64,000 bases of DNA. It comes from UBA11090 sp035560555 (GTDB lineage: Bacteria; Spirochaetota; Spirochaetia; Treponematales; Rectinemataceae). Below, piece after piece: positions 1 through 7,934 of the stretch. A program made the translations under genes and the position numbers. The first letter of the stretch is position 1. Every line of letters starts with the position of its first letter. The stretch covers positions 30,638-94,637 of the forward strand of contig DATMZF010000017.1 of assembly GCA_035560555.1 (NCBI GenBank), written 5' to 3'. The notes below the pieces were generated by a model. That model had not been told where the DNA came from. It did not search any database and saw nothing but the letters and a program-made list of their open reading frames with translations.

Positions 1-19
1 TTCCACGTTAGGATACATC

Positions 20-904
20 ATGGCGAAACAATACGAGTTCCCCTCCAAGGGCTTGCCTTATCTGCTGGTGCTCCCCCAGATGATCATCGTCTTCACTTTC
101 TTTTTCTGGCCATCCTTCCAGGCGGTTTGGCAATCCTTCTTCCTCCAGGACCCCTTTGGGGGGAAAGTCATCTTCGTGGGTTTCGAAAATTACATGAAAC
201 TTTTCTCCGACCCGGACTATTGGTCTTCCTTCAAGGTCTCGGTGGCCTTCGCCGTGGCGGTCGCCGTCTCATCGATGACGATAGCGCTTTTTCTCGCCAT
301 ACAGACCAATAAGAAGATCAGGTTCATGTCCTTCTATAAAACCATGATGATATGGCCCTACGCGGTCGCCACCCTGGTCGCCGGCGTTCTCTGGCTCTTC
401 ATGTTCAACCCCAACGTGGGCATCGTCGCTTGGTACCTGAAGCACAAGCTCGGCATTGAATGGAATCACCTCCTCAACTTCAACCACGCCTTCATCCTCA
501 TCACGGTGGCGGCCGCGTGGAAGCAAATATCCTACAATTTCGTCTTCTTCCTCGCGGGGCTGCAGAGCGTTCCCCTCCAGCTCGTGGAAGCGGCCGCCAT
601 AGACGGCGCGGGGCCGATCAAAAGGTTCTGGAAAATCATATTTCCCATGCTTTCCCCCACGACCTTCTACCTTCTCGTCATGAACCTCGTCTATGGCTTT
701 TTCGAGACCTTCCCCGTCATCCATCAAGTCACGGCGGGCGGTCCGGGCAAAAGCACCCACATCCTCGTCTACAAGGCCTGGCGGGATGGCGTCATCAACC
801 TCGATTTGGGGGGCTCATCCGCTCAGTCCGTAATCCTGATGATCCTCGTCATCGGGCTCACCGTTTTCCAGTTCCGCTTCATCGAGCGGAAAGTAACCTA
901 CTGA
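20..904 (+). CDS. ugpA: UgpA-type glycerol-3-phosphate/sugar ABC transporter permease
   Basis: One of two inner-membrane permeases of a carbohydrate-uptake-1 (MalF-like) ABC importer. The 294-residue product has six predicted membrane spans and the permease EAA loop near residues 190-205 (EAAAIDGAG). It resembles E. coli UgpA closely along its length, including the N-terminal LPYLLV segment, WKQISYNF and the C-terminal QFRFIE stretch, so sn-glycerol-3-phosphate or glycerophosphodiesters are the likely substrates. The ATG at 20 follows a weak GGAT ribosome site. The gene ends 10 bases before ugpE. The binding protein (UgpB) and ATPase (UgpC) are not in the window and may lie upstream. Substrate is inferred from similarity only. 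Confidence 0.88.
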   Translation: MAKQYEFPSKGLPYLLVLPQMIIVFTFFFWPSFQAVWQSFFLQDPFGGKVIFVGFENYMKLFSDPDYWSSFKVSVAFAVAVAVSSMTIALFLAIQTNKKIRFMSFYKTMMIWPYAVATLVAGVLWLFMFNPNVGIVAWYLKHKLGIEWNHLLNFNHAFILITVAAAWKQISYNFVFFLAGLQSVPLQLVEAAAIDGAGPIKRFWKIIFPMLSPTTFYLLVMNLVYGFFETFPVIHQVTAGGPGKSTHILVYKAWRDGVINLDLGGSSAQSVILMILVIGLTVFQFRFIERKVTY

Positions 905-914
905 GGGGAAGCAT

Positions 915-1760
915 ATGATCCAACAATCAAAAACCAGCAAATACTTCCCTCACATCGTGCTCTGGATAGCCATCGTCATCATCGTCTTTCCCATCTACCT
1001 CGTCTTCGTGGCATCGACGAGGACGAACCAGGAAATAGTGTCGGCGCCCATGTCCCTCTTTCCCGGCAACCAGATAATCACCAACTACACGAGGGCTCTC
1101 ACGGAAGGCGCTAAAAACCTGGGCGCCTCCGCCCTGACCATGATGAAGAACTCGTTCATCATGGCCATGGGCATCGCCGTGGGAAAGATATGCGTCTCCC
1201 TCCTGGCCGCCTTCGCCATCATCTTCTTCAACTTCCGCGGCAGAAAATTCTGTTTTTGGGCGATCTTCATCACGCTCATGCTGCCGGTGGAAGTCCGCAT
1301 CATGCCCACCTACAAGGTCATAGCCCAGTTGGGCCTTATGAACTCGTATCTCGGCCTCATCCTGCCGATGATCGTGTCGGCGACGGCGGTCTTTCTCTTC
1401 AGACAGTTCTTCCTGTCCATTCCGAGGGAAATAGCCGAGGCGTCCCAGATCGACGGCGCGACGCCGATGCAATTCTTCCGCTCCATCCTCCTTCCAATGA
1501 CGAGGACCCCCATAGCCGCCATGTTCGTGATCCAGTTCATCTACGGCTGGAACCAATACCTCTGGCCCCTCCTCATCACGACGAAGGAAAGCTATTACAC
1601 CTTGCTGATTGGCATCAACCGCATTCTCTCCTCCCAGGACTCGGTGATCGAGTGGCAGATCGTCATGGCCACCACGCTCCTGGCCATGATACCCCCCGTC
1701 CTCGTCGTTCTCATCATGCAGAAACAGTTCGTGGCCGGCATGACGGATACCGAGAAATAG
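915..1760 (+). CDS. ugpE: UgpE-type ABC transporter permease
   Basis: Second permease (MalG-like) of the same importer, 281 residues with six membrane spans. The EAA loop is at about residues 170-190 (EIAEASQIDGA), followed by the RSILLPM segment typical of UgpE. GAGGGGAAG lies just upstream of the ATG. The gene starts 10 bases after ugpA, so the two are co-transcribed and presumably form a heterodimer in the inner membrane. It ends GMTDTEK, a UgpE-like tail. A lipoprotein gene follows after about 50 bases. Confidence 0.88.
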   Translation: MIQQSKTSKYFPHIVLWIAIVIIVFPIYLVFVASTRTNQEIVSAPMSLFPGNQIITNYTRALTEGAKNLGASALTMMKNSFIMAMGIAVGKICVSLLAAFAIIFFNFRGRKFCFWAIFITLMLPVEVRIMPTYKVIAQLGLMNSYLGLILPMIVSATAVFLFRQFFLSIPREIAEASQIDGATPMQFFRSILLPMTRTPIAAMFVIQFIYGWNQYLWPLLITTKESYYTLLIGINRILSSQDSVIEWQIVMATTLLAMIPPVLVVLIMQKQFVAGMTDTEK

Positions 1761-1811
1761 GACTCTGTCGCGATCATTTAGTATCATCAATCCTTCGTAA
1801 AGGAGCTAAAC

Positions 1812-2408
1812 ATGATTAAAAAACATTCTCTCATCATCCTAGCCGCGCTCGCCACCTGCCTTTTCCTTTCCTGCGCCTCCAACGCCACCGCCTCGAACGA
1901 AGAAGCCACCGCGGTAATAGCCATGGCCGGCGGGCAGCTCGGACCGAGCGTCAACGAGCGAGCGATCAGCATTAAGACGCTGGGGGATAGCGGAGCGAGG
2001 GCCGCGCTGTATTCCTCCAGCATCGATGGGCCGAAGGGCGGGAGCGCCATCTTCTCCTATACGCTCGGAGCACTATCGCCTTTGACCTGCTCCGGATCGA
2101 TAACCTACAACGACTTCGCCATCGAATACGAAGGCTCTATCTATATCTTAAACGGAAATTACAATCTCGACATGACCTACGCGGTTTCGGGCTCCTCGGT
2201 CAGCCTTACGCACTCCTCATCCGGAAACATCACCATCATCAAGGACGGCGGTCCGGCTAAGGACTTCACGATCGATACGACCTCGACATCGACGGCTTCA
2301 TACGTTACAGCGGATGGCGCGACCACGATAGCGCTGCACACCGTCGTGACAGGCACCGTGAATGGCGAGTCGGTCAACTTCACGGAGGACATTGTATACA
2401 GCGTGTAA
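1812..2408 (+). CDS. Predicted lipoprotein of unknown function
   Basis: The 198-residue product begins with a signal peptide (MIKKHSLIILAALATCLF) ending in a lipobox LFLSC, so Cys20-21 should be lipidated. The mature part is rich in Ser, Thr, Gly and Ala with alternating hydrophobic residues, suggesting a beta-rich secreted domain. No family is recognised. A strong AAGGAG site precedes the ATG. It lies about 50 bases after ugpE and before a terminator, so it could belong to the ugp transcript. A role in transport is not shown. Confidence 0.75.
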   Translation: MIKKHSLIILAALATCLFLSCASNATASNEEATAVIAMAGGQLGPSVNERAISIKTLGDSGARAALYSSSIDGPKGGSAIFSYTLGALSPLTCSGSITYNDFAIEYEGSIYILNGNYNLDMTYAVSGSSVSLTHSSSGNITIIKDGGPAKDFTIDTTSTSTASYVTADGATTIALHTVVTGTVNGESVNFTEDIVYSV

Positions 2409-2455
2409 GCCGGTCGCGTCAGCATCGCCATGGCTTGTAGTACGCCCATGCGATG

Positions 2456-2496
2456 AAAAAGAGGCCAGCCGTCGAACGATGGTTGGCCTCTTTTTT
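2456..2496. terminator. Bidirectional rho-independent terminator
   Basis: Arms 2461-2470 (GAGGCCAGCC) and 2481-2490 (GGTTGGCCTC) pair over 10 bp with one G-U pair and a 10-base loop. A run of A precedes and a run of six T follows, so it can end transcripts from both strands. It sits between the convergent lipoprotein gene and uxaC. Confidence 0.9.
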
Positions 2497-2539
2497 CTAC
2501 CCTATCGAAGGTAGGTCACTCACGTTGGCGCGGGCGCGT

Positions 2540-4027
2540 CTATATTATCTTGGCTGCCCAGGCCGGCACGTCGATGCCGAAATAATCGCGCGCGTTGAAC
2601 CAGCTCACGTTGCGCACGAGTTCCCTGGCGTAGCGGTCGTCAATGGGAAGCTCGCCGGATTCGACCCAGCGTCCCGCGACCTTGCAGAGAATGCGGCGGA
2701 AATACTCATGCCTCGGGTAGGAGAGGAAGGATCTCGAGTCGGTAAGCATGCCCACCCATCGCCCTATGACGCCGACCGAGGCCGACTGGATGAGGTGGCG
2801 TTCCATGCCTTCCAGATGGTCATTGAACCACCACGCGGCCCCGTACTGCATCTTTCCGGCGACGGCGCCGCCGGGCGCCGATCCGGCGTAGGTTCCCGCG
2901 TAGCACTGCGCCAGGACGGCGAGGCTCGCGTTCTTCGTGTCGTCGAGCGAATAGAGAATGGTCTTGGGAAGGCTCCCCTCCGCGTCCAGGCGATCGAGGA
3001 AGGATGCCAGCGGCGCGATGATCGCGGCGTCGGAGATAGCGTCGCCGCCGCCGTCGGGGCCGTAGGAGGAGAAAAGCCTCGCGTTGACGTTTCGGAGGGC
3101 CGCGATATGGAGCTGCATCGTCCAGCCCGCGCGGGCGTTGAGGCGCGCCACATGGAGAAGCACCGCGGTGCCGAGCCTCTCGCGGGCGAGAGCGTCCACG
3201 TTCTTTCCCGCGAGAAGCGAAGCGACAATAGCGTCGAGTTCGCCTTCCGAAGCCGGGGCGAAGGGCGGAACGAGGATGGCATGGTCGGAGAGTCTGCACC
3301 CGCGATCGTGGAAGAAGGCATGGCGCTTGGCCAACGCGTCGGCCAAATCCGAGAAACCGCGGATTTCGATTCCCGCAGCGGCGCCGAGGGCCACGGCATA
3401 GGTCTTCCACGCGGCGGCGTCCTGGGCGTTCATCGCCTTGTCGGGGCGGAAGGCTGGAAGAATTCGGGCGATCTTCTTTCCCGAGGCCGCGGCGGCCGTC
3501 CCGAATTCGGGGTCTGCGGCCACGGCCTCGTGCCAGCGAAGATCGTCGGCCGGATCATCCGTCGTGCAGACGATGGCCACGCTATAATGCTTTAACATGC
3601 TTTTCGGCGAATCGCCGCGCTCTTTGATGATCGCGTTGGCTCGTTCCCGTATGGCGAGGGCGCTTTTCACCGTCAGCACATCGCTGATGCCGTAAGTCCT
3701 CTGGAGTTCGAGGTGGGACCAGTGGAGAAGCGGATTGCCCGGCGATTGTTCGAGCGCGGCGGCGAAAGCGATGAATTTGTCCGCCCAGGAGGCGCCGCCA
3801 GAGCAGAGCGATTCGTCGGCTCCGTTCGAGCGCATGATGCGCCATTTATAGTGATCGCCCTTGAGCCAGAGCTCGGCTATGTCGCTGAAGGGTCTATCCT
3901 CAGCGATTTCCCTGGGCGAAAGGTGGCAGTGATAGTCGAATATGGGCAGACCGGCCGCGTCCTCGTGGTAGAGCCTGCGCGCCGTATCCGTGTCCAGGAG
4001 AAAATCCTCGTCCATGAATGCTTTCAT
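2540..4027 (-). CDS. uxaC: Glucuronate (hexuronate) isomerase UxaC
   Basis: Converts D-glucuronate to D-fructuronate and D-galacturonate to D-tagaturonate, the first cytoplasmic step of hexuronate catabolism. The 495-residue product has the family N-terminus with FDYHCHL near residue 30 (metal-binding His pair), SHLELQRTYGI near residue 105, CTTDDP near residue 155, and ARDYFG near the C-terminus. AAGGAAACACT precedes the ATG at 4027. It is the last gene of a minus-strand set with the SDR reductase and UxaE, separated from the SDR by a long hairpin. A long antisense frame on the plus strand is a composition artefact. Confidence 0.93.
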   Translation of the reverse strand: MKAFMDEDFLLDTDTARRLYHEDAAGLPIFDYHCHLSPREIAEDRPFSDIAELWLKGDHYKWRIMRSNGADESLCSGGASWADKFIAFAAALEQSPGNPLLHWSHLELQRTYGISDVLTVKSALAIRERANAIIKERGDSPKSMLKHYSVAIVCTTDDPADDLRWHEAVAADPEFGTAAAASGKKIARILPAFRPDKAMNAQDAAAWKTYAVALGAAAGIEIRGFSDLADALAKRHAFFHDRGCRLSDHAILVPPFAPASEGELDAIVASLLAGKNVDALARERLGTAVLLHVARLNARAGWTMQLHIAALRNVNARLFSSYGPDGGGDAISDAAIIAPLASFLDRLDAEGSLPKTILYSLDDTKNASLAVLAQCYAGTYAGSAPGGAVAGKMQYGAAWWFNDHLEGMERHLIQSASVGVIGRWVGMLTDSRSFLSYPRHEYFRRILCKVAGRWVESGELPIDDRYARELVRNVSWFNARDYFGIDVPAWAAKII

Positions 4028-4044
4028 AGTGTTTCCTTATGGGA

Positions 4045-4099
4045 GAGGCTCTGGAGTGGCGGCCGCGGCGTCCCGCCGCGGCCGCCACTCCAGAGCCTC
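4045..4099 (-). repeat. 26-bp perfect inverted repeat between the SDR gene and uxaC
   Basis: Arms 4045-4070 and 4074-4099 are perfectly complementary with a 3-base loop (TCC). There is no T-run on either side, so it is not a classical terminator. In the minus-strand transcript it lies directly after the SDR stop codon and before the uxaC ribosome site. It could stabilise or partly terminate the upstream message, or be a mobile palindromic repeat. Confidence 0.85.
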
Positions 4100-4108
4100 C
4101 TTACAGAC

Positions 4109-4945
4109 TCAGATATTGTCGGTGAGGTACCCGCCGTCGACGGGAATGCTCACGCCGGTGACAAAACCGGATGCCGCGCCGCTCGCCAGGAATAATGCCG
4201 CCCCCCACAGTTCCTCGAATTTACCGAAGCGCCCGAATGGCGTTCGCGACACGATCGAGGTTCCGCGAGCCGTCAGGCCGCCATTCGGGTCGAGGAGAAG
4301 GGCGCGGTTCTGATTGCCCACGAAGAATCCCGGGGCTATGGCGTTCACCCTGATGCCATGAGGCGCGAGCTCCTTGGCGAGCGCCTCGTTCAGGTTGAGG
4401 ACGCCTGCCTTGGCCGCGTCGTAAGCCCATATCCCGGAAAGCGCCTTGTAGCTCGTCATCGAGGTCATGTTGATGACGCAGCCCTTGATGCCCTTGCCGA
4501 TCCAGTGACGCGCGAATACCCTGGTGGGCGTCACGAGGCCCGCCATCAAGTTGAGCGCGAGAATATCCTTGAAAAGGTCCTCGTCCACATCGACAAAGGG
4601 CGCCTTCCCCCTGTTACCTCCGACGCCGTTGATCAGAATATCGGGCGCGGCGCCCGCCATTTTTTCGGATTCGGCCAGGGCGGCTTCGCAGGCTTCCTTC
4701 GAGCCGGTATCCGCCGTTACGGCGAAGACGCGGCCGCAAGAGGCCTTGTCGCCGCCCTCGGCGGCCGCTTCGGCGACGATGCGAGCCGCTTCGGCCATTG
4801 GGTGGTTCGTGCCGCGGCCCCAAAGCACGACGGTGGCGCCGGCTTTGGCGAATCCCACGGCCAGGTTGCCCGGAATTCCGCCGCCGCCTCCGGTGATGAC
4901 GACGACCTTTCCCTCGAGCGAAAACATCGATTCAATGAATGACAT
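4109..4945 (-). CDS. SDR-family oxidoreductase, probable D-fructuronate reductase (mannonate oxidoreductase)
   Basis: A 278-residue short-chain dehydrogenase: NAD(P)-binding GGGGGIPG near residue 20, NGVGG near residue 107, catalytic Ser within the MTSMTSY segment followed by the YDAAKAG Tyr-Lys pair near residues 174-178, and APGFF near residue 205. Bacillus uses an SDR protein (YjmF/UxuB) to reduce fructuronate to D-mannonate. The position between uxaE and uxaC supports the same role here. GAGGAG precedes the ATG at 4945. The exact substrate is inferred from context. Confidence 0.8.
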   Translation of the reverse strand: MSFIESMFSLEGKVVVITGGGGGIPGNLAVGFAKAGATVVLWGRGTNHPMAEAARIVAEAAAEGGDKASCGRVFAVTADTGSKEACEAALAESEKMAGAAPDILINGVGGNRGKAPFVDVDEDLFKDILALNLMAGLVTPTRVFARHWIGKGIKGCVINMTSMTSYKALSGIWAYDAAKAGVLNLNEALAKELAPHGIRVNAIAPGFFVGNQNRALLLDPNGGLTARGTSIVSRTPFGRFGKFEELWGAALFLASGAASGFVTGVSIPVDGGYLTDNI

Positions 4946-4957
4946 GACAGACTCCTC

Positions 4958-5190
4958 TCAATTGCCCGGAATCACTAGGGTTCGACTGAAGCCTCGCTGT
5001 TCCGGGATGCTGGCGGCGAGCATGAGCGCTACGGGCATGAAGACTATATCGAGCATGCCGGAGTCGCGCGGCAACTTCTCGCCAAATTGATCGATAGTAT
5101 GATGTCAAAATGGCGAGGTGACAAGCCAAAATTCGCTAGGAGACAGTCGAGGCTTTCTCTACGGAAACGACTGCCCCCAGCGGTCAATTC
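4958..5190 (-). pseudogene. Possible remnant of a gene between uxaE and the SDR gene
   Basis: On the minus strand an open frame of about 45 codons ends at a TGA (4958-4960) that runs straight into the GAGGAG ribosome site of the SDR gene. Its end reads MPVALMLAASIPEQRG and then FSRTLVIPGN, which looks protein-like. Upstream it hits a stop near 5105, while another frame stays open back towards uxaE, as expected after a frameshift. No family is recognised and no good start is seen. It could equally be chance. Confidence 0.3.
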
Positions 5191-5193
5191 TGA

Positions 5194-6429
5194 TTATCCA
5201 AGAAAGAGCGGAGTCAGATGGCGCTCGAAGAGGTTGGCGCTCACATTGCGGCTGATGTGCGATTTATGGGTTTCCAGGGCCTTTAGGTACTCGTCTCCCA
5301 TTTCGGCAGCGACCTTGAAGCCGACATGGATGAGCTGTCTGAGATCGCGGTTGTACCGGGGGTTTTTCCTGTCGTGCCTTAATGCTGAAACGTAGGCGGC
5401 TGAATCCCAGTTGTACACTTCGGCGGGCGAAGGCAGCCTGGATTTCGAAATGTCGATGACAGTCGCGTAGGGCTTGGACAACTCCTCGAAGCGGCCATAG
5501 GCCTGGTCGTAGATCTTCTTGGCGAGTTCGAGCCCGCTGCCGCCTGCCTCGGCCAGGCCGATCACTTCCTCGAGCCATGTGGTGCCGGCGGTCTTCAGAT
5601 GGAGACCGCAGCCGAGCCGTTTGATGATCTTCCCGATTCCGGGATAGAGGCTGAATTTGTCGCTTCCCGTATGAATGGAAAGCTTGAGGCTGGCCGGGAG
5701 GGAGAAAGCGCCGATCGCCCACATGGCGACCTTGGCGTCTTCCTCGAACTCCGCGAGAAAAGCCGCGGGATCGCCGACATAGTCGACGCCCTTGTTGAAG
5801 CGCCCCGAGAATTTGGGGGCTATGGTCTGGACGGGGACGCCGACTTCGGCGAGTCCGGCGAGAATGACGATCATCTCGGCCGGAGACTGGGGTTCGTCCG
5901 TCTCGTCCATGGAAACTTCTATATGAAAATTCCCGTCGGGCTTGCATTCCAGAATTCTCGCGTAGACCTTGGCCGCTTCATCGATGGCATAGAGATATTT
6001 TCGGGCGCTCTTTTCCATGATTTCCGCCGAGACGGCCACGGGCGCGCTTTTGTCGCCGACGAGGCTCTTGTGGCTGGCGAGGAAGGTCTGGATGCGCTCC
6101 TCGGAAGCGGGTTTGCCGATAAAATCGGCGACATCGATGGTGAAGAAATCGCAGTAGGCCATGAACTTATCGACATTCTGCAGGCCGATGTGGTCCGCGT
6201 CGACGCAGTACGAGCCGGCGAATCCGCTAGCCTTAATGGCCGCGTCGGCGGCCGCGCGCTGGTCTTTGGGTTCGGTGCCGATGATGACGTGTTCGCGGTT
6301 GCTTTTGTTCCAGACGATGGATGCGTTCACTCCCTTCTCGGCCAGAAGCTGGAACGCGTGGATCTGCGCCTCACCCTGCCTGCCGAATCTATCGCCTGTC
6401 CCGATCGAGTATTTGCTTAAAACTTTCAT
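5194..6429 (-). CDS. uxaE: Tagaturonate epimerase family protein UxaE
   Basis: Predicted to interconvert D-tagaturonate and D-fructuronate, joining the galacturonate and glucuronate branches, as shown for the Thermotoga maritima family member. The product is 411 residues from the ATG at 6429, chosen because GGAGAG lies just upstream and the family starts with YSIGTGDRFGRQG. Other conserved stretches are CVDADHIG near residue 75, FHIEVSMDETD near 165-175, PKFSGRFNKGVDYVGD near 200-215 and KLSIHTGSDKFSLYP near 245-260. It has a good promoter of its own (6455-6483), divergent from the LarA-like gene. Confidence 0.88.
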   Translation of the reverse strand: MKVLSKYSIGTGDRFGRQGEAQIHAFQLLAEKGVNASIVWNKSNREHVIIGTEPKDQRAAADAAIKASGFAGSYCVDADHIGLQNVDKFMAYCDFFTIDVADFIGKPASEERIQTFLASHKSLVGDKSAPVAVSAEIMEKSARKYLYAIDEAAKVYARILECKPDGNFHIEVSMDETDEPQSPAEMIVILAGLAEVGVPVQTIAPKFSGRFNKGVDYVGDPAAFLAEFEEDAKVAMWAIGAFSLPASLKLSIHTGSDKFSLYPGIGKIIKRLGCGLHLKTAGTTWLEEVIGLAEAGGSGLELAKKIYDQAYGRFEELSKPYATVIDISKSRLPSPAEVYNWDSAAYVSALRHDRKNPRYNRDLRQLIHVGFKVAAEMGDEYLKALETHKSHISRNVSANLFERHLTPLFLG

Positions 6430-6454
6430 GTAAAACTCTCCTTTCAATCTATCT

Positions 6455-6483
6455 GCTATACCCCGGAAGCTTGTTCTGGTCAA
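6455..6483 (-). promoter_or_regulatory. Sigma-70-type promoter for uxaE operon
   Basis: On the minus strand TTGACC (6478-6483) is followed after exactly 17 bases by TATAGC (6455-6460). It is about 20 bases upstream of the uxaE ATG region and reads into uxaE, the SDR gene and uxaC. The -35 box overlaps one arm of an inverted repeat. Confidence 0.65.
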
Positions 6484-6530
6484 GGAGGAACCGAAACCGG
6501 GATCAATCTTGAATACGCTGCTCCTCCTTG
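6481..6530. promoter_or_regulatory. Inverted repeat CAAGGAGGA / TCCTCCTTG across both divergent promoters
   Basis: Perfect 9-bp arms at 6481-6489 and 6522-6530, with starts 41 bases apart (about four helical turns). The left arm covers the -35 box of the minus promoter. The right arm lies in the -35/-10 spacer of the plus promoter. This fits two sites for one hexuronate repressor, but the regulator is not in the window. Confidence 0.5.
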
Positions 6531-6537
6531 TTACACT
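6509..6537 (+). promoter_or_regulatory. Sigma-70-type promoter for the LarA-family gene
   Basis: TTGAAT (6509-6514), a 17-base spacer, then TACACT (6532-6537). It is about 45 bases upstream of the ATG at 6582. The spacer contains one arm of the inverted repeat shared with the divergent uxaE promoter. Confidence 0.55.
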
Positions 6538-6581
6538 TCAATGCATACGACGAGTTGACGCAGCGGCGTCGAGGAGCACAT

Positions 6582-7862
6582 ATGATGTTTGTTTCCCGAG
6601 GCTCGGCCCGGGAAGAAATAACGCCGAAAGTTCTCGCGGAACTGGTCCTGCAGGCGCTCGATGGCGTCGCGGGTAAAAAGCGCGTGGTGGCCGTTCCGCC
6701 GGATATAACACGTTTCCATTCCCAGGCTGGCGCGATCACCGACCTAGTGTACGAAAATCTGGGCTCGAGACTCTCCGCCGTCCTTCCCGCGCTGGGAACG
6801 CACGCGCCCATGACGGCGTCCGAAATCGCCACCATGTATCCGCGGACGCCGTCCCGGCTTTTCAGGATCCACGATTGGCGAAAGGATCCGGTCGAGCTGG
6901 ACCGCATTCCGGCGAGCTTCGTGAGGGAAGTCGGCGGCGGCGTCGTGGATTACGATTACCCCGTCCAGGCCAACAGGACTTTCGTCGACGGAAGCTACGA
7001 CGCCATCATTTCGATCGGACAGGTGGTTCCCCATGAGGTCGTGGGCATGGCCAACCACGCCAAGAATATCTTCGTGGGAACGGGCGGCAAGGAAGCCATC
7101 GACAAGAGTCACTTCCTCGGAGCCGCCTATGGCATGGAGAAGATGATGGGCCGGACCGATACGCCGGTGCGCAGGGTGTTCAGCAAGGCGCTCGAACTCG
7201 CTTCGGGGAAACTCCCGGCCATTCTCTGGGTCCTCACCGTGATGGGCAGAAACGACGGGGGAGCCCTCGTCATGAAGGGTCTTTTCGCGGGCGATGATAT
7301 GGAGTGCTTTGAAAAGGCGGCGGCTCTTTCGCGCGAAGTCAACATCGATCTTCTGGACGAGAGCATCGACAAGGCCATTGTCTGGCTCGATCCTTCCGAA
7401 TTCAGGAGCACGTGGCTCGGCAATAAGGCCGTTTACCGGACGCGCATGGCGATGGCCGATAATGGCGAACTCATAATCATGGCGCCCGGCCTCGCCCACT
7501 TCGGGGAAGATCCAGGCATCGACGCCCTCATAAGGAAGTACGGCTACCGGTCCTCGCCTGAAATTCGAGACTTCGTGCGCGGGAACGAAGACCTCGCGTC
7601 CAGCCTATCGGCCGCCGCCCACCTGATACATGGGTCGAGCGAGGGGCGCTTCAAGGTCACCTACGCGCCGGGACCGGGCGTCTCCAGATCGGAAATCGAA
7701 AGCGTGGGATATAATTACGCCCCGCTCGCCGAGATGCGGGAGAAATACGATGTCCGGAAAATGTCCTTGGGCTGGAACGCGCTTCCCGGAGGGGAACGGG
7801 TCTTCTTCGTGCCCAATCCGGCCCTCGGGCTCTGGTCGACAAAAGAACGCTTCGGGGAATAA
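6582..7862 (+). CDS. LarA-family (nickel-pincer) 2-hydroxyacid racemase/epimerase, possibly mannonate/gluconate 2-epimerase
   Basis: The 426-residue product has the lactate-racemase fold residues: Arg44 in DITRF, His74 in GTHAP, His151 in VPHEV, Lys161 and His177. The His-Lys-His spacing (10 and 26) equals that of Lactobacillus LarA H174/K184/H200. Such enzymes need the nickel pincer cofactor made by LarB, LarC and LarE, which are not in this window. The divergent hexuronate genes suggest a sugar acid such as D-mannonate (to D-gluconate) as substrate. LarA homologues acting on aldonates are known in Thermotogota. The ATG at 6582 was chosen for GGAG five bases upstream. Confidence 0.75.
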   Translation: MMFVSRGSAREEITPKVLAELVLQALDGVAGKKRVVAVPPDITRFHSQAGAITDLVYENLGSRLSAVLPALGTHAPMTASEIATMYPRTPSRLFRIHDWRKDPVELDRIPASFVREVGGGVVDYDYPVQANRTFVDGSYDAIISIGQVVPHEVVGMANHAKNIFVGTGGKEAIDKSHFLGAAYGMEKMMGRTDTPVRRVFSKALELASGKLPAILWVLTVMGRNDGGALVMKGLFAGDDMECFEKAAALSREVNIDLLDESIDKAIVWLDPSEFRSTWLGNKAVYRTRMAMADNGELIIMAPGLAHFGEDPGIDALIRKYGYRSSPEIRDFVRGNEDLASSLSAAAHLIHGSSEGRFKVTYAPGPGVSRSEIESVGYNYAPLAEMREKYDVRKMSLGWNALPGGERVFFVPNPALGLWSTKERFGE

Positions 7863-7876
7863 AAACGCGGCGCCGG

Positions 7877-7932
7877 GGGCGGGCGCGCGGTCCCGGCCAC
7901 CGCTACGGCGCCGCGCGGGGACGCGCCCGCCC
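7877..7932. repeat. 11-bp inverted repeat in convergent intergenic region
   Basis: GGGCGGGCGCG (7877-7887) and CGCGCCCGCCC (7922-7932) flank a GC-rich loop of 34 bases between the convergent LarA-like and histidine kinase genes. There is no T-run. It may act as a terminator-like barrier for both strands. Confidence 0.45.
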
Positions 7933-7934
7933 TC

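Noticed and set aside
2453..3595. 380-codon plus-strand frame opposite uxaC
   Set aside because: It lies fully antisense to uxaC, which has clear family motifs; open antisense frames are expected at this G+C content.
4932..5129. 65-codon minus-strand frame before the SDR gene
   Set aside because: His/Arg-rich product that overlaps the SDR ribosome site; the alternative frame noted as a remnant looks more protein-like.
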